DNA of 64,000 nucleotides from positions 7,501-71,500 of the forward strand of contig LUCW03000505.1 of NCBI GenBank assembly GCA_001586965.3. The letters are read 5' to 3'. Position 1 is the stretch's first letter. Each line of letters begins with the position of its first letter. The notes below the pieces were generated by a model, which did no database searches, was not told the DNA's origin, and worked only from the letters and a program-made list of their open reading frames with translations. The position numbers and the translations under genes are program-made. Shown here one piece after another: positions 51,501 through 62,726 of this stretch. This DNA is from Sphaeroforma sirkka. Lineage: Eukaryota > Opisthokonta > Ichthyosporea > Ichthyophonida.

Positions 51501-53465
51501 GACACGTGTCGGTAGGTGTTTTTGAGTTCTTATTGGCTTGCATTTTCATCAACATTTTCATCAACAGAACAATGCTGCTCAAAGTACGACATCAAAGGTA
51601 GAGAAATCAACGGAGACTGCTGATGTGCAGAAACCTGACAAGTCGGCAACACAAAAGTCATCTGGGACGGTTGTAAACGAGAGTGATGATATGGATGTGG
51701 ACGAAGAGCCCGTACAACCTAAACCGGTCAAGTAGGTTACAATATCTATGCACATGTTGACCATTTCTTTCACAATGTGAACTCAACATCAAGGGTTTGG
51801 TTTAATGGAACAGGCCTTGTGGGCGCAAATGCACACGTAGTGATCTTGACACGAGCTATGAACTGTTGGCATGTGAATATGAGCCTCATGACCGTATATC
51901 GCAATGCACGCGATAAAGCTTAATTGCTCATTATTATTTTTTAACTCCAGAACGATACAGTCCGTTGCCGCTCAGGTATCCAAAGAGGACAGTAGTAGTA
52001 GTAGTAGTAGCGACGACAGTGACTCTGACTCTGGAGAAGATCTGGCTGCACAGCTCAAAATGTTGGCCAAGAAAACAGGTATTCTATAATGTCATTGTTC
52101 CAGGTGAAATCTAGTTTGCTTACTACGGGCCTACGACAATGCAATGGCCTTTTAATCTTCGGTTCGGAAGTAGGCTTTCGTTTCCCTCCTGTACAGTGCT
52201 ATCGATAGATATACATTTAATATTTTGGCTTGTTTGATATCTATTTTGTACTCTACTTTAAGTTTCTGTACACTGTAATGTTAGCTGAGTCCTTCCGAGG
52301 AATTGAACATTGAGTAATCTGCAACTATTAGTGCACCGAGTTATTGTTAAGTGGAGTAAATCTGCATCTATTAGTCCACCGAGTTATTGTCATGTGACCT
52401 ATTAGTGAATGCATGCACAGCTGTTCAATGTCTCGAGGCGTTTGTCGAAGCCGAACGTGGCGGTATATCACACATTCCGCAACAATGTACAATTATCAAA
52501 TTGTTTGAAAAGTTTTGATCGAGTTTGGAAATTGGTCGAGTTTTAGCACCGAGTTTTTTTGGCGGGGTACGAGTTTCAAATTGGAGTAAACGAGATAGTT
52601 TTGGCTTTGCTACGAGTTTTGAAACGTGGCATTTTCGCGTTTCAAACGAGTTGTAAAATCGAAAAAGAAAAAGAAAGAGTGGAATCACGAGTTTACGACA
52701 GATTTGACACGAGTTCCGAGCCAAAACACGAGGTGCTGACACGAGTTCCGATCCAAAACAATGAGGTGCTAAAACGAGTTCAATTTAAAACCAAACGAGA
52801 CCAAAATAATTACAACAATTCGATAAAAGTAGTTAATATTTACATTCAATGAAATCACGAGATTAGGCCTACCGCCGGACAAAAATGTGTTTTTTTAAGA
52901 TTAGCAAAATGGTTTTGAACTAGGGTTTACAAATACTTTGAGTTTCAGAGTAAAAAATGACCGAAATTGAGTGATTTCATTGGATATAATATTAACCAAA
53001 GTAATAATTTGTATCGAGAGAGTACAACAATGTGCACAAATGATATTCGACTTCTGATAGTTTGAATACTGTGGTCAATACAGCGCCTAAGACTAAGAAG
53101 GTTATTGTACCCAAAAAGGCGGTAAAGCCACGGGCAGCAACTCGAAGTACCGCTGTCAAAAGGAAGGCGGCCGCGACTCCAAACAAAAGAGCGTAAGTTA
53201 CTTGCTGTCTTAGGATGATCGTTCACGACATGGTTGCGCATATCAATATCAGATCCAAGTCTATTGATGCACGTTTTCTATCGCTTGGTTTGCGAAGTCT
53301 CTCAGCAGTGTTTATGTAATACATGTGCTGGAACTCATTGTATGACTCACAATTTTATAACTTGGAAAATGTAGGTGAATCTGACAACTCTGATCTGCTT
53401 TCAAACATTGCAGACTGTCCATGAAACGCAAAGTTACCAAAGTACCTACTGATCTTCTGAGGTAG
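45538..53465 (+). CDS. Unrecognised 952-aa Lys/Ala/Pro- and Ser/Asp/Glu-rich protein, probably nuclear (16 exons)
   Basis: Exons are 45538-45590, 45792-45867, 45974-46056, 46741-46874, 47216-48034, 48278-48402, 48771-48944, 49226-49328, 49508-49759, 50315-50506, 50737-50852, 51054-51332, 51568-51731, 51951-52078, 53084-53192 and 53414-53465 (stop TAG). All GT-AG phases close to 953 codons. The first ~115 residues may be a small folded domain (GQVMVNDRTTVKDLTEKV, FLDQYNDPSVEPPEKWRDQI). Then comes an Ala/Pro/Gln repeat (about 150-385), Lys/Ala/Glu-rich stretches, a strong coiled coil (about 610-670, KEKEEKEAKKLKEKEEKAA), a Ser/Asp/Glu block (about 725-795), a second Ser/Asp run (about 865-885), and a basic tail with KKAVKPRAATRS and AVKRKAAATPNKRA. 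Alternating acidic-serine and basic segments recall nucleolar or chromatin phosphoproteins such as Nopp140, but I see no diagnostic domain. Exons 1-2 are the least certain. Confidence 0.82.
47617..47980 (+). repeat. In-frame coding minisatellite (Ala/Pro/Gln repeats) in exon 5
   Basis: Four to five copies of an approximately 84-bp unit encode AVADLKT-APAPQ-AVAAPQTT-VPAPQ-type repeats, with a shorter PAPQ-rich lead-in from about 47460. Codon choices (GCTCCACAA, GCTGTAGCT) are nearly identical between units, so the array expanded recently. Confidence 0.9.
52310..52870. repeat. ACGAGTT-word cluster and 45-bp duplication in intron 14 of the 952-aa gene
   Basis: A ~45-bp unit containing ATCTGCAWCTATTAGTSCACC and GAGTTATTGT is duplicated at 52317-52404. 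From about 52515 to 52863 the word (A/T)CGAG(T/A)T recurs about 13 times at spacings of roughly 20-35 bp, all in the same orientation. It is far denser than chance and is not a regular tandem array. Confidence 0.75.
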
Positions 53466-53540
53466 AAGGTTGATGGCAGGGAACACTATTCTACTCGTGA
53501 TATGAAAACTCAACATCTGTAGCGCTAGCGTGGCTAGCCG

Positions 53541-55110
53541 TGGTAAATTCATTGGAGTATGTTTCTTAAGATGAAATTAAACGATACTTACCTCGAAAAA
53601 AACGACACATGCTCCAATAAGATGTCAATTGCAATTATTCCCGCAAATAATTGTAAGCAGAGGGGTGGTGAAATCATCGATATATACCATTTAAAATTAA
53701 ACGACACTTTCTTAAACAAGATAGTAAATTCATTGGAGTATAATTTAGAAGGTGCAATTAAACGATATCAACTTTAAATTGAAGGACGCATACTCCAACA
53801 AAATGTTAGTTGCAATTATTTACTAGGAAGAATCAAAGAAGCAGTGGCAAATTCACTGGAGTTTAATCCTGAAGGTGAAGTTAAACGACACAACTATTAA
53901 ATAAACGGCACATGCTTCCAACATGAAGTTGATTGGAAATATTCACGCGTTTAGCATTTAGGGACCAGATTATTATCAGAAAAACGAATCCAAAACCTAA
54001 AACCGCAGGATTATCAAACACTGAGTTTTGGGGTCCGGATCCAATATTTCTGATATTAGAGTGATCAGAAATAAAACGGGATTACCGATATATAATACCG
54101 GGACCCCCGTGTGTGAGAGAAACACTCAGGTAGAATTTCAGTGTAGTGTAGAAACCAAACACTAATAAAGACTCGATGCGAATCCTTCAACCTAGGGCTT
54201 CATCTAGCTGAAAGATTCGCAGTTGAGTTAAGGTCTATTGTTTTCTTTGGCCGTATCTTGATAGCTACTCTCAAACTCTACATGGTAAATTCACTGGGGT
54301 ACAATTCAAATGGTGAATTAGACGATATATAATATAAATTAAACGGCAGATTCTTCAACAGGGTGCTAAATAAATTTATTTACGCAAATAATCGAAAGAA
54401 GCAGTGATGGTAAATCCATTGGAGTACAATTCAGAAACTGAAATTGAACGATACATACTTTAAATTAAACGGCACGTGCTTCAACAAGATGTTATTGCGC
54501 GAACACATGAAAGAAGAAGCGGTGGTGAATTCTTTTGAAGTGTAATTTAGAAGATAAGATTTAACGATATATGCTTAAAATAAATGACACCTGCTTCAAC
54601 AAGATATTTAAAAATTTCCACGCGAATACTTGAAAGGAGAAACGGTAGTGAATTTGTTGGAATATAATTTAAAAGATGAGATTCAACGTAATAAATTTAA
54701 TTCAAACGACACATGCCTCAACAAAATGCAAACTGCAATTATTCACGCGAATGTTTAAAAGGAGAAGCGGTGGTAAATTCATTTTGAGTATAAGAAATTC
54801 AACAATATACTTTAAATTAGACTATACATCTCTAATCAATGTTACTTGCATTGTGCACGTGAATAATTGTAGGGATCAGTGATGGTAACTTCTTTGAATA
54901 TAGTTCAGAAGATATGATTAAACGATACTTATTTCAAATAAACAACACGTGCTACAACAAGTGAAACTATTCGCGCAAATAATGGAAAGGGGAAGCAGTA
55001 AAAAATCATTTTGGAGTATATTCCAGAAGGTGAAATCAAGCGGTATATACTTTGAATTAAACGACACTTGCTTCAACAAGTTGTGAATTGCAATTGTTTC
55101 TTTTAAGAGG
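53541..55110. repeat. Minisatellite array, unit about 115-120 bp, about 11-12 diverged copies
   Basis: Each unit runs GGTAAATTCATTGGAGTA, TAATTYAGAAGRTGAAATTAAA, CGATATATACTTTAAATTAA, ACGRCACATGCTTCAACAAG, ATGTTAATTGCAATTATTC, ACGCGAATAATTGAAAGG, AGAAGCGGTG. Copies are diverged by eye and some are shortened. A solo LTR (53952-54282) interrupts the array. The array starts about 75 bp after the stop of the 952-aa gene. Confidence 0.9.
53952..54282 (+). mobile_element. Solo LTR of the Ty3/Gypsy-type family
   Basis: It begins TAGCATTTAGGGACCAG and ends ACTCTCAAACTCTACA, matching both LTRs of the element at 56387-62726 but in the opposite orientation. It contains an AATAAAGAC motif of the kind used for LTR polyadenylation. 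It lies inside the minisatellite. A solo LTR normally arises by recombination between the two LTRs of a former full element. Old, by divergence from the other copies. Confidence 0.82.
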
Positions 55111-55562
55111 AGCACAATCAGCTAATCAATAAATAAATATTCTAATCGTTCAAAATTTATATGAGTACAATCATGGTTCATGATGCCGCCGCCTGAGACC
55201 ACCAGTGGTTTATCTAAATACAATATTGAGTTGCGCTGCACTTCCTGTGGCGCGCTCTACAAATGTATGTCCAGACAATTGATATGGTACGCATCACAGG
55301 AGGTATGCATACCCACCTTCCTTGTCCACATATAGACCTCTACTGCTTCATTAAGAAACCTGTATTCGAAGTAAATTAAAGAAAGTTAGGTCATATAAAG
55401 TAATAATTCATAAGCACAGCACGATTCGGCGTCTTCAAACTGATTGGGTCTTCTTCACTCATCAGCGTGTCTAAAATATCAACTAGGGGGAGCGATATTC
55501 TGCTTAATAGGTATTTTCGTCCAAGACATACATTTTGCCTAAACGAAATGGTCAAAGGTCTC
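55111..55562. other. Spacer between minisatellite and cysteine-rich gene piece
   Basis: About 450 bp with no repeat unit and no convincing coding sequence. It may include the 3' end of the cysteine-rich gene. Confidence 0.4.
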
Positions 55563-56386
55563 CTAGGAAAACGCATTGACATAGTCAGTTCCATTGGGGC
55601 ATGGCGTGAAACTGTTGCACTGGCAACTTGGGCTGGTGAAATCAATCGGTTGAGATTTGATAAAGCTGCTCAATCCGGTTGCGCAGCAACAAGTGCCATG
55701 GAAAAACGTACAGAGGAAGTCTGCAGGACATGGAGTACCGGTCGTCTGGGTTTCACTCACTTCTACTGAAGCCGCATCGGTAACAAAGGTAGTGGTTGTA
55801 ATTTCCATTACATTTGGTGCCACATCTGATTGCAGAACATCCGGAACGGTTTTGATTGCAGTGCCGACAGCATTGTCGTAATCCGTTGCATCAGGACATG
55901 GCGTGAAATTATTGCCTTGACAACTCGGGCTGAATTTATCGATCGATTCGTGAGTAATGAAATTATTGAAACCTGTCGCACACCAGTAAGCGCCGTCTGC
56001 GTGGACATAGGGGAAGTCCGCAGGGCACAACACACTTATCGCCTCGGGTGCTGCTGCGGCATCAGATGCGGCTTTTACTATTTCCGGCTCAACATCAGTT
56101 ACATGGGCACTGGCTACTGGTTCCTCAACAAACTCACTGGGTTCGGCGGCAGGGCAGAAAGTCCATTCTCGCAGCTTGTACCATCAGGACATGGCGTGAA
56201 GTTGTTGTTCTGATAACTTGGACTCGATTTATCGATCGATTCGGGATTAATGAAGTTATTGAAACATGTCGCACAGCAGTAGGCGCCATCCGCGTAGACG
56301 AAGGGAAAGCCCGCGGGACATGGGGTACTCGCTGCTACTTCTGAAACAGATTCGGTGACGACAGGCAGTGGGGCAACTACTACTTC
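55563..56386 (-). pseudogene. Cysteine-rich repeat gene, downstream piece (three domain copies)
   Basis: On the minus strand three copies of a ~45-residue domain are separated by acidic, Val/Thr/Ala-rich linkers. The pattern is CPADFPYVHADGAYWCATGF, then NNFI, IDKFSPSCQ, NNFTPCPD and a final Cys/Tyr. The CPxxFPYVYxxGxYCC opening resembles short disulphide domains in secreted proteins of marine invertebrates (from memory, unnamed), so an extracellular role is an inference. The piece is not open throughout, so it is probably decayed or mis-split. It ends exactly at the LTR of the inserted element. The matching upstream piece lies beyond the element at 62727-63270. Confidence 0.65.
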
Positions 56387-56692
56387 TGTAGATTATGGAG
56401 AGTTGCTGGAAAGGTACGATAATAGGATACAATAGACCTCTAGTCAAGCACGATTATCTCACCTAGGAAAAGTTCCTTTTCTGAGAGAACCGAACTGAGT
56501 TTTTATTTGTGTTTTCTAATTCACTAGACTCAGGTTTTCTACTTGAGTGTTTCTCTCACACGCGGAGTCCTCGTATAGCTTACCAGTTCTACAGCTAATA
56601 TTGCTGATGACTCTAATATCACAAATATTTGAGAACTCAATATTTGATTATTCCGAGATTTTATTATTATTATCTGGTCCCTAGATGCTACT
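56387..56692 (-). repeat. LTR, left copy (3' LTR of the element)
   Basis: It reads TGTAGATTATGGAGAG at the left edge and GGTCCCTAGATGCTA at the right edge on the plus strand. It aligns along its length with 62422-62726. Confidence 0.85.
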
Positions 56693-57315
56693 GCCCTCCC
56701 AACTTTGTGCTTCTTAGCCTGCTTAGGAGTAGAAAGTGACATCGTACAGTACCAGATTATCTAGTGGTTGGTGTTTTGTACAGGAAAAACCTTGTTCCGT
56801 AGGGGGCATAAGATGAGAACCCCTGCCATCATTTTCTATTCTTACATTTTACCTATTAATTGTTTATTTTAAGATGGGAGTTATCTACCACGCTCATCGA
56901 AGTCAGTCTTGACCGGTACTCTCGGTTGATCTCAACTTGTGGCTTAGGAAAACGCATCTCAACGGTGGCTCTACAACCGAGTCTTTGAGTCCTTATCCTT
57001 CTGGTATGTGGGCGGACATGCTTCAGGGTAAGAAAAAGTGGAGTGTCCCTTGGTCTCAGGTGGGCGGAGCATGCTTCAAGGCGAGAAAAGTAGAAGTGTT
57101 TCATGGTATTAGTGCGACTTGCCTAGGTCCCCCACCTCGTGCGCTTTTTGTTGCTTGCTGATCTTTCATCAGTGCTCGTTGTCAATTATTTTGGCCTTGA
57201 TTGCCTTCGCTTACGTCGATTGCGTTCACGGCCTATAGTAGGAAAATTAATGTCTGATTCATGCGCTCAGGTACGCTCGCCATCTGTCCAATACAGTAGG
57301 TACTCCTTGGATCCA

Positions 57316-57778
57316 TCACCTCGGATGGACGGCCTGTCGTCGACTATCGAGGAGAACTGAAGTTCCTTGTTTGGTTGTACATACGTGATTATTGGAAGAA
57401 AATACTTCCAGGGCAGTGGCATTTTTTATGAGTCCAATTAGCCCATCACTGATAGAGTTAGGATATTCGGGGGCTTTAGTCCCATCAAGGTTACAGACAA
57501 AATACCCGTTGCCCTCCCTGTATACTATTTTGTATGGTCCGCCATATGGTGCAGTCATCTTATTCATTTCACCTTAATAGCGGACCATGACAATGTCCCC
57601 TTCCTGGAAGTGTACGTACTTCTTTTGGTGTTTTCGGTCGTGCAGCATTGCTGTCTAGTTGTAGCTTAATGGTTTCTTCTAGATGCTGCAGTCGCTCTTC
57701 CCAAGTTACTGTTGTACTAGGTGCGTTCACTGGTGTGTTATAGTCCGTGAATTGATTCTGTCTGCGACCAAAGTACAC
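57316..57778 (-). other. Fossil integrase C-terminal side of the LTR element
   Basis: Two minus-strand segments carry YGGPYKIVYREGNGYFV, typical of the post-catalytic region of Gypsy integrases, and KSPRFNVYFGRRQNQFT-like sequence of the kind that follows the integrase core. Part of the broken element. Confidence 0.6.
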
Positions 57779-58239
57779 ATTAAATCGCGGTGACTTGTGT
57801 CTTATACGCAGATTGTGGCCTATCTGTGCGAAGGAAAGTCGTGAACACCAGTGAGAGACTACAGGAATAGACGTACTTTTATATACGTTAAAAACGTTTT
57901 GCGTCGTCAGCCCGAGAGTAATTTAGGACTTGTTCTCAAATTAATTTACGTATAGGTGAATCAGCCCGAAAGAACGTAAGTGTAATTTGAGACCTCTTCT
58001 CAGATTATTCAATTTATAGGACAAGCGCCACCGGTTAGCCGAGAGCCGAGGTCCAAGACTGAGTGTAGGTAACAAAGAATATGCTATATTTATTTCTAGA
58101 AAATATATCCGAGTGCTAAAGTGTTCTGCATAAAGTTTCTCATACTGATCATATGAGTCTTTACCATGACCAACCCAAGTGGTTGAACAATAGTACAAAC
58201 ACCATCATTATAAAACTGAGGGTGAGATCATATATAAAT

Positions 58240-59147
58240 TTATTCGAACGCACCATACTTTCGATGCATTTGCACTTTACTTATAGACCCCACATTGCGC
58301 TCTAACAACCAGTTCCTTGGGTTTTGTTCAACCAATTTTTGTAACAGTGTTACTAGGTCTCTATGTGATCGTTCGTTTGCGCCTAAGACTTTAGGTTGGT
58401 ACGGCCGAGAGACTAGGTGTTGTGTTAGCATTTGTTCAACGACTTTTGGGAGAATGTCGTTAATATATTCAGTGCCCTGGTCAGTCTGTATGATTTGTGG
58501 GAACCCATATTCCCACATGATTGGTACCAGTGTGCGCGCTATAGTAGCCGCTGATTTGTCCATCATTGGTCGTAGTATGATGAGTGCACATCTAGCCCTA
58601 CTAACACATATGTGTGTCCTCTGTTTGAGTTCAAAAGTGGCTCAATGGTGTCCACTTGAACTCTGTCTGTCGTCTGGAAATGCGGCTGTGATTTATTGTA
58701 AGGGATAGAATCTATTTTTGTGTATTTATTATTTAGGTATGGTGCGCATCCCTCGATGAACTTGCGTACATGTAGTTGGATTTGGGGCCAATCGTGTCCA
58801 TCTGTTTGCAACTTGTTTACCGTTTCTTCAGGAGTGTAATGTCTCAAGTTGTGGTATTGCTCGATGATGTTGACATGGGTTTCGTATTCTGTTGCCTGCG
58901 GTGCATCTCCAGTTGGAACTGGATGTGGTCCTGCAACATGCATGGCAGGTTGTTCCCGCGTTGAGTCAAAGTATGGGTACTTCACTCCTATCTTTGCACA
59001 TATGTGACGCCCCATGGGGTCTTGCCACATGTTTTCATGCCTTCTTTGAGGAACGTATTGGTTGTGCTTTCCACTAGCATTGGGTCTTCTTCTAGTATAC
59101 ACAAGAATTTTGGAAACCACGTTGCATTGGGGTAGTATGGTACACAT
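58240..59147 (-). other. Fossil integrase region of the LTR element
   Basis: Minus-strand segments show a core-like stretch (DRVQVDTIEPLL, TYVLVGLDVHSSY), then GFPQIIQTDQGTEYIND and SRPYQPKVLGANERSHRDL, the classic Ty3/Gypsy integrase order. An upstream H/C-like finger region is recognisable in outline. Broken. Confidence 0.8.
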
Positions 59148-59712
59148 ATCGTGATGTTAATTGCCACTTAATGACTTTTATGAGTTTCCATGGTTGGTTC
59201 GCCCATGCATTCACTTTCTGCGCCCACTTCTGTAGAAGTGCATTCTACTCTTTGGTATAGTATTCTTCTGTGTGTGCATTGCAAACGGATCTACTGTGAA
59301 TTTCCCAAACCTCCTTTCAGATTTTTCTTGTAGTATCTGGGGTGCAACATCCAGTCTATAGCTGATATGATTATGGACATGTTAGTTTCCAAGGTGGTTC
59401 TTGTCTGTTATGTGTTGTTTTTTTCGCATCTTGTAATATCCTTAACGTTTTAGTATCAAATTTGTCTTCGTGTAGACAGACGCAACAAAATATCCGCCAT
59501 CTGGCTATCATTGCCTGGGACATGTATGATGGAGAAGTGGTGATGTAATGTTTTGCTATTCAATTGGCTAGTATCGGGTGTAACGTCTGCTGGCTGTTCA
59601 TTTGCGTGAACGCTTTATGATCTGTCCACAGTGTGATGTCCCCTTCTTCGATGTATTCGGAGAAATGTTTCAGGCTGCATACCAGTGCTAGTAGCTCTTT
59701 GGAGTTGGTACC

Positions 59713-60147
59713 TTAGCGTTTTTGTGATGGACTCAAGCCTTTGAAAAAGTAGAGATTGTCTCTCCTGACTCCATTGATGACTTGAAATAAACATCCTCCT
59801 ATGCCATAATCACTTGCACCATTCATGATTTGAAACGGTACCCCATCAACAGGGTATGCTAGTGTAACCGAAAATGCAATGGCTTCTTTGAGATCTTCCC
59901 ACTTCTTTTTGAGTTCCGGAGTCCATAACATGGAAATGTTCTGGTTCATTTTTCCTCTTCGTAGGTTCCGGAAATGTTTAGTTATGTGGGTAAAGTTGGG
60001 AACATGGTCGCGCATGAAGTTTGCGAGTCCCATCGTTTTGTACAGTTCTCTTTTTGTTCTGGGTAGTGGCCAGTTCATCAATCGTTTCTTGGCTGGTTTG
60101 AGCCTCTGCCTAGGCTTGGCCCCCCTACTGGCTGTCATCTGCGCCAT
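59713..60147 (-). other. Fossil reverse transcriptase end and RNase H start of the LTR element
   Basis: The minus strand carries NWPLPRTKRELYKTMGLANF, typical of the Gypsy RT thumb (P-x-T-x-x-E-L-x-x-x-x-G-x-x-x-F), followed by FQIMNGASDYGIGGCLFQV, the start of RNase H. The RT catalytic core is not seen upstream. Confidence 0.8.
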
Positions 60148-60149
60148 CC

Positions 60150-62421
60150 GTACTCACACCCTCTTCTTCGCCAGCATACACGCCTGCTCTGGCTGCCGTT
60201 GGCATCTTGAGATGTCTGTGTTGGTGTGTGGGTATTGTCGGTTACTAGTAAAAACTCGTGCTATATTCTGTACGAATGTACACGAATACGTGCTTCACCC
60301 CCTTTGTCTTTGGTAATATTTTGTATAAAATAAAATAAAACATAAATTGTATGTATCTCGCTTACTTTTATTGTGGTCTTGATTTGCTGCACTTCCGTGG
60401 TAAGTGTATACCGTTCTGTGTGGTACGGTAGCTTGTTGCGTTCCCTCCTGTAATTAGAAGGGTTTATTTAGGGTTTGTTAGTCAAGAATTTTCGTCACGT
60501 GTGGACTTTCTTGTGTTCATTTCGTCATATGAATTTTTTTTTTCTCACGTGATCCTAATGAGATATTCGGTCCTGTTGACGTCACTGTGGAAGTTCGGTC
60601 CTGTCGACGTCACCCCTTGATGTTCAGGGGAAGTTCGGTCGTGGTGCCCCGAACTTTTGTGTGTGAGTATGCGGCACATTGGTATGTACCAAACAATTTT
60701 GTTTTAGTATGGTGTATACTGGTATGTTTTGATGTGGTATATTGTCGTGCACCAAACTCTTGTATTTTTGTGTACTTATCACTTGATTACCTGTATATAT
60801 GTCTGGTGGCACTCTACGTCCTAATTTTGTTCTCGATTGAGTTGCACTAGTATGTAATGTTGTACATATTTTGCTTTCGTATTGATCTTCGTTGTATTAT
60901 TATGTATACTTGATCAGTTGTCTTATTTGCTTGCCTAGGTGTTGTTTACTTATGTATGTATACTGGTTATGTAATCCACAGTTGTGTATTGGCATTTGAC
61001 CTCGGAAGTATTATTGTCATCTCTCTATTCACCCCTCTCTCTCAAACTTCTGTATTGATTGTGTTAAGCACTGTGCGTATCTAACCAAGTTCTGTTCGTA
61101 CGTTGAGACATGTGTATATTGTAGATATATGACTCACAATTCAATTCGACATTTGATGTATATGTCTGTCTTTTATCGATTGTCCCAATACCACTTTTAA
61201 CTAATCAGACTGTGTGATTGTCCCTCTCTTGCTGTGATTCAACTTGTGTGGGTATGTTTGGTTGTGAGATTGTGTGTTCTCTTGAAGACTGTTATTAATC
61301 GTTGTAGTATTAATTATACCTGGTCCAATTATAAATCTCCCCCTCTTGTAATTCAACTCGTTGGGTTTGTTTTTTTTGTTACAAGATTGTGTGTGTGTTA
61401 GTGAAGATGGTGACTATGTCACTTCCCCATCGAGTGCACTATTAGACTCCTATTGTTATCGTTTTATTGATCGTTTTAGTATTGATCATACTTGATCAGA
61501 TTGAAGTAGTCTTCCTGTGTTCAAAGTAAGATGGTGACTATGTCATTCACCATTGGATGCACTATTTGATTCCTACTGTTATCTCTTATTGATCATTTTT
61601 AGCAATGGTTATACTTGATCAGAATATAGTAGTCTTCCTATTTTTGTTGTTGTGTATGCATTTCTAGTGACACGTTCCATCAGTTGATGGTCTCTATTGA
61701 TGCTCACGAGGTGCCTTCCCTCTATGATATGAAGTGAATACTCAGCATACATGTTTCTTGCACTAGCAGTTAATATACTTTCAAATCTGATATTTGTTTG
61801 CCTCTGTTGAGATCTTATAATATACTTTTGCATGAGTTGTAAATGTCTTGCATGTAGGTGCTCTTAGTTCTTGTAATAATTACTGAGTTGAGTTATATTC
61901 CTTATCACTGTTCGCCTGTTGAGCTTGGTCTATTACTACTTTCTAGACAAGAAATCCTATTGTGTGTGAATTTACTTGATTGAAAAATAACTATGACACT
62001 TTACACACTGAAACTAGCCCCAACATTGATGAATTCATCACCTTGACAGGTAGGGCTATAATTTCTCTCAATTTATGCTGTAACACTTACAATTGCTGTA
62101 TTTACCTTCGAGCCTTCTGTTGGAGCGTAGGAGGAGTATTTGCTTCGTCTTCGTCTTTCTCGTCTTCTTCTTTATTAAGGGCGGCAGCGCCTTCTTGACT
62201 TGATTCTCGAAACCTCGCTTGTGAAGGACGACTCCTTGGTTTGGTTCTTGAAGCTTCCTGGCTCCTTACTTTCTGGCTTCCTTGCCTCTTGTTGTTGACT
62301 GCTTGTTGTTCGTTTCAACCCTTTAGTCTCTTTTGGCAATATATTAATATTCTTGGGGTGCACCTTTCGTTCGTAAGATACACCTCTGCTTGACTTATCT
62401 AAGTAAGGATATTGTATAAAA
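60150..62421 (-). other. Unrecognised 5' interior of the LTR element
   Basis: T-rich on the plus strand with no recognisable gag, protease or RT core. A short lysine/serine-rich frame lies near 62363-62175. GATGGTGACTATGTCA-type words near 61406 and 61530 form a local direct duplication of about 120 bp. Confidence 0.5.
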
Positions 62422-62726
62422 TGTAGAGTATGGAGAGTAGCTGGAAAGGTACGATAATAGGATACAATAGACCTCGTCTCGAGTACAATTCTCTCAGCCA
62501 GGAGAAGTCTTAGTCCGAGAGTTCCGAACTGAGTCTTTATTTGAATTTTCTAATTCACTAGACTCAGATTTTCTACCTGAGTGTTTCCCTCACATGCAGA
62601 GTCCCGGTATAGCTCACCGATTCTACCGCTAATATTTCTGATGACTCTAATATCAGCAATCTTTCATCATTCTGAGGTATTGGGATTTGTATTGGCTTTT
62701 TGATAATCTGGTCCTTAGATGCTAGT
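62422..62726 (-). repeat. LTR, right copy (5' LTR of the element)
   Basis: It begins TGTAGAGTATGGAGAG and ends GGTCCTTAGATGCTA on the plus strand, and is a direct copy of 56387-56692. Confidence 0.85.

Larger units (their letters stand above)
56387..62726 (-). mobile_element. Old, broken Ty3/Gypsy-type LTR retrotransposon
   Basis: Two LTRs of about 305 bp (56387-56692 and 62422-62726) flank a 5.7-kb interior. The coding sense is minus, so the 5' LTR is on the right. A possible 4-bp target duplication CTTC lies at 56383-56386 and 62727-62730, and a purine-rich tract precedes the left LTR. Domain order on the minus strand is RT end plus RNase H, then integrase, then the integrase C-terminal side, the Gypsy order. 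It is inserted into the cysteine-rich gene. The LTRs agree at only about four-fifths of positions by eye, so the insertion is old. The coding parts are broken in many places and large parts of gag and reverse transcriptase are not recognisable. Confidence 0.85.
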
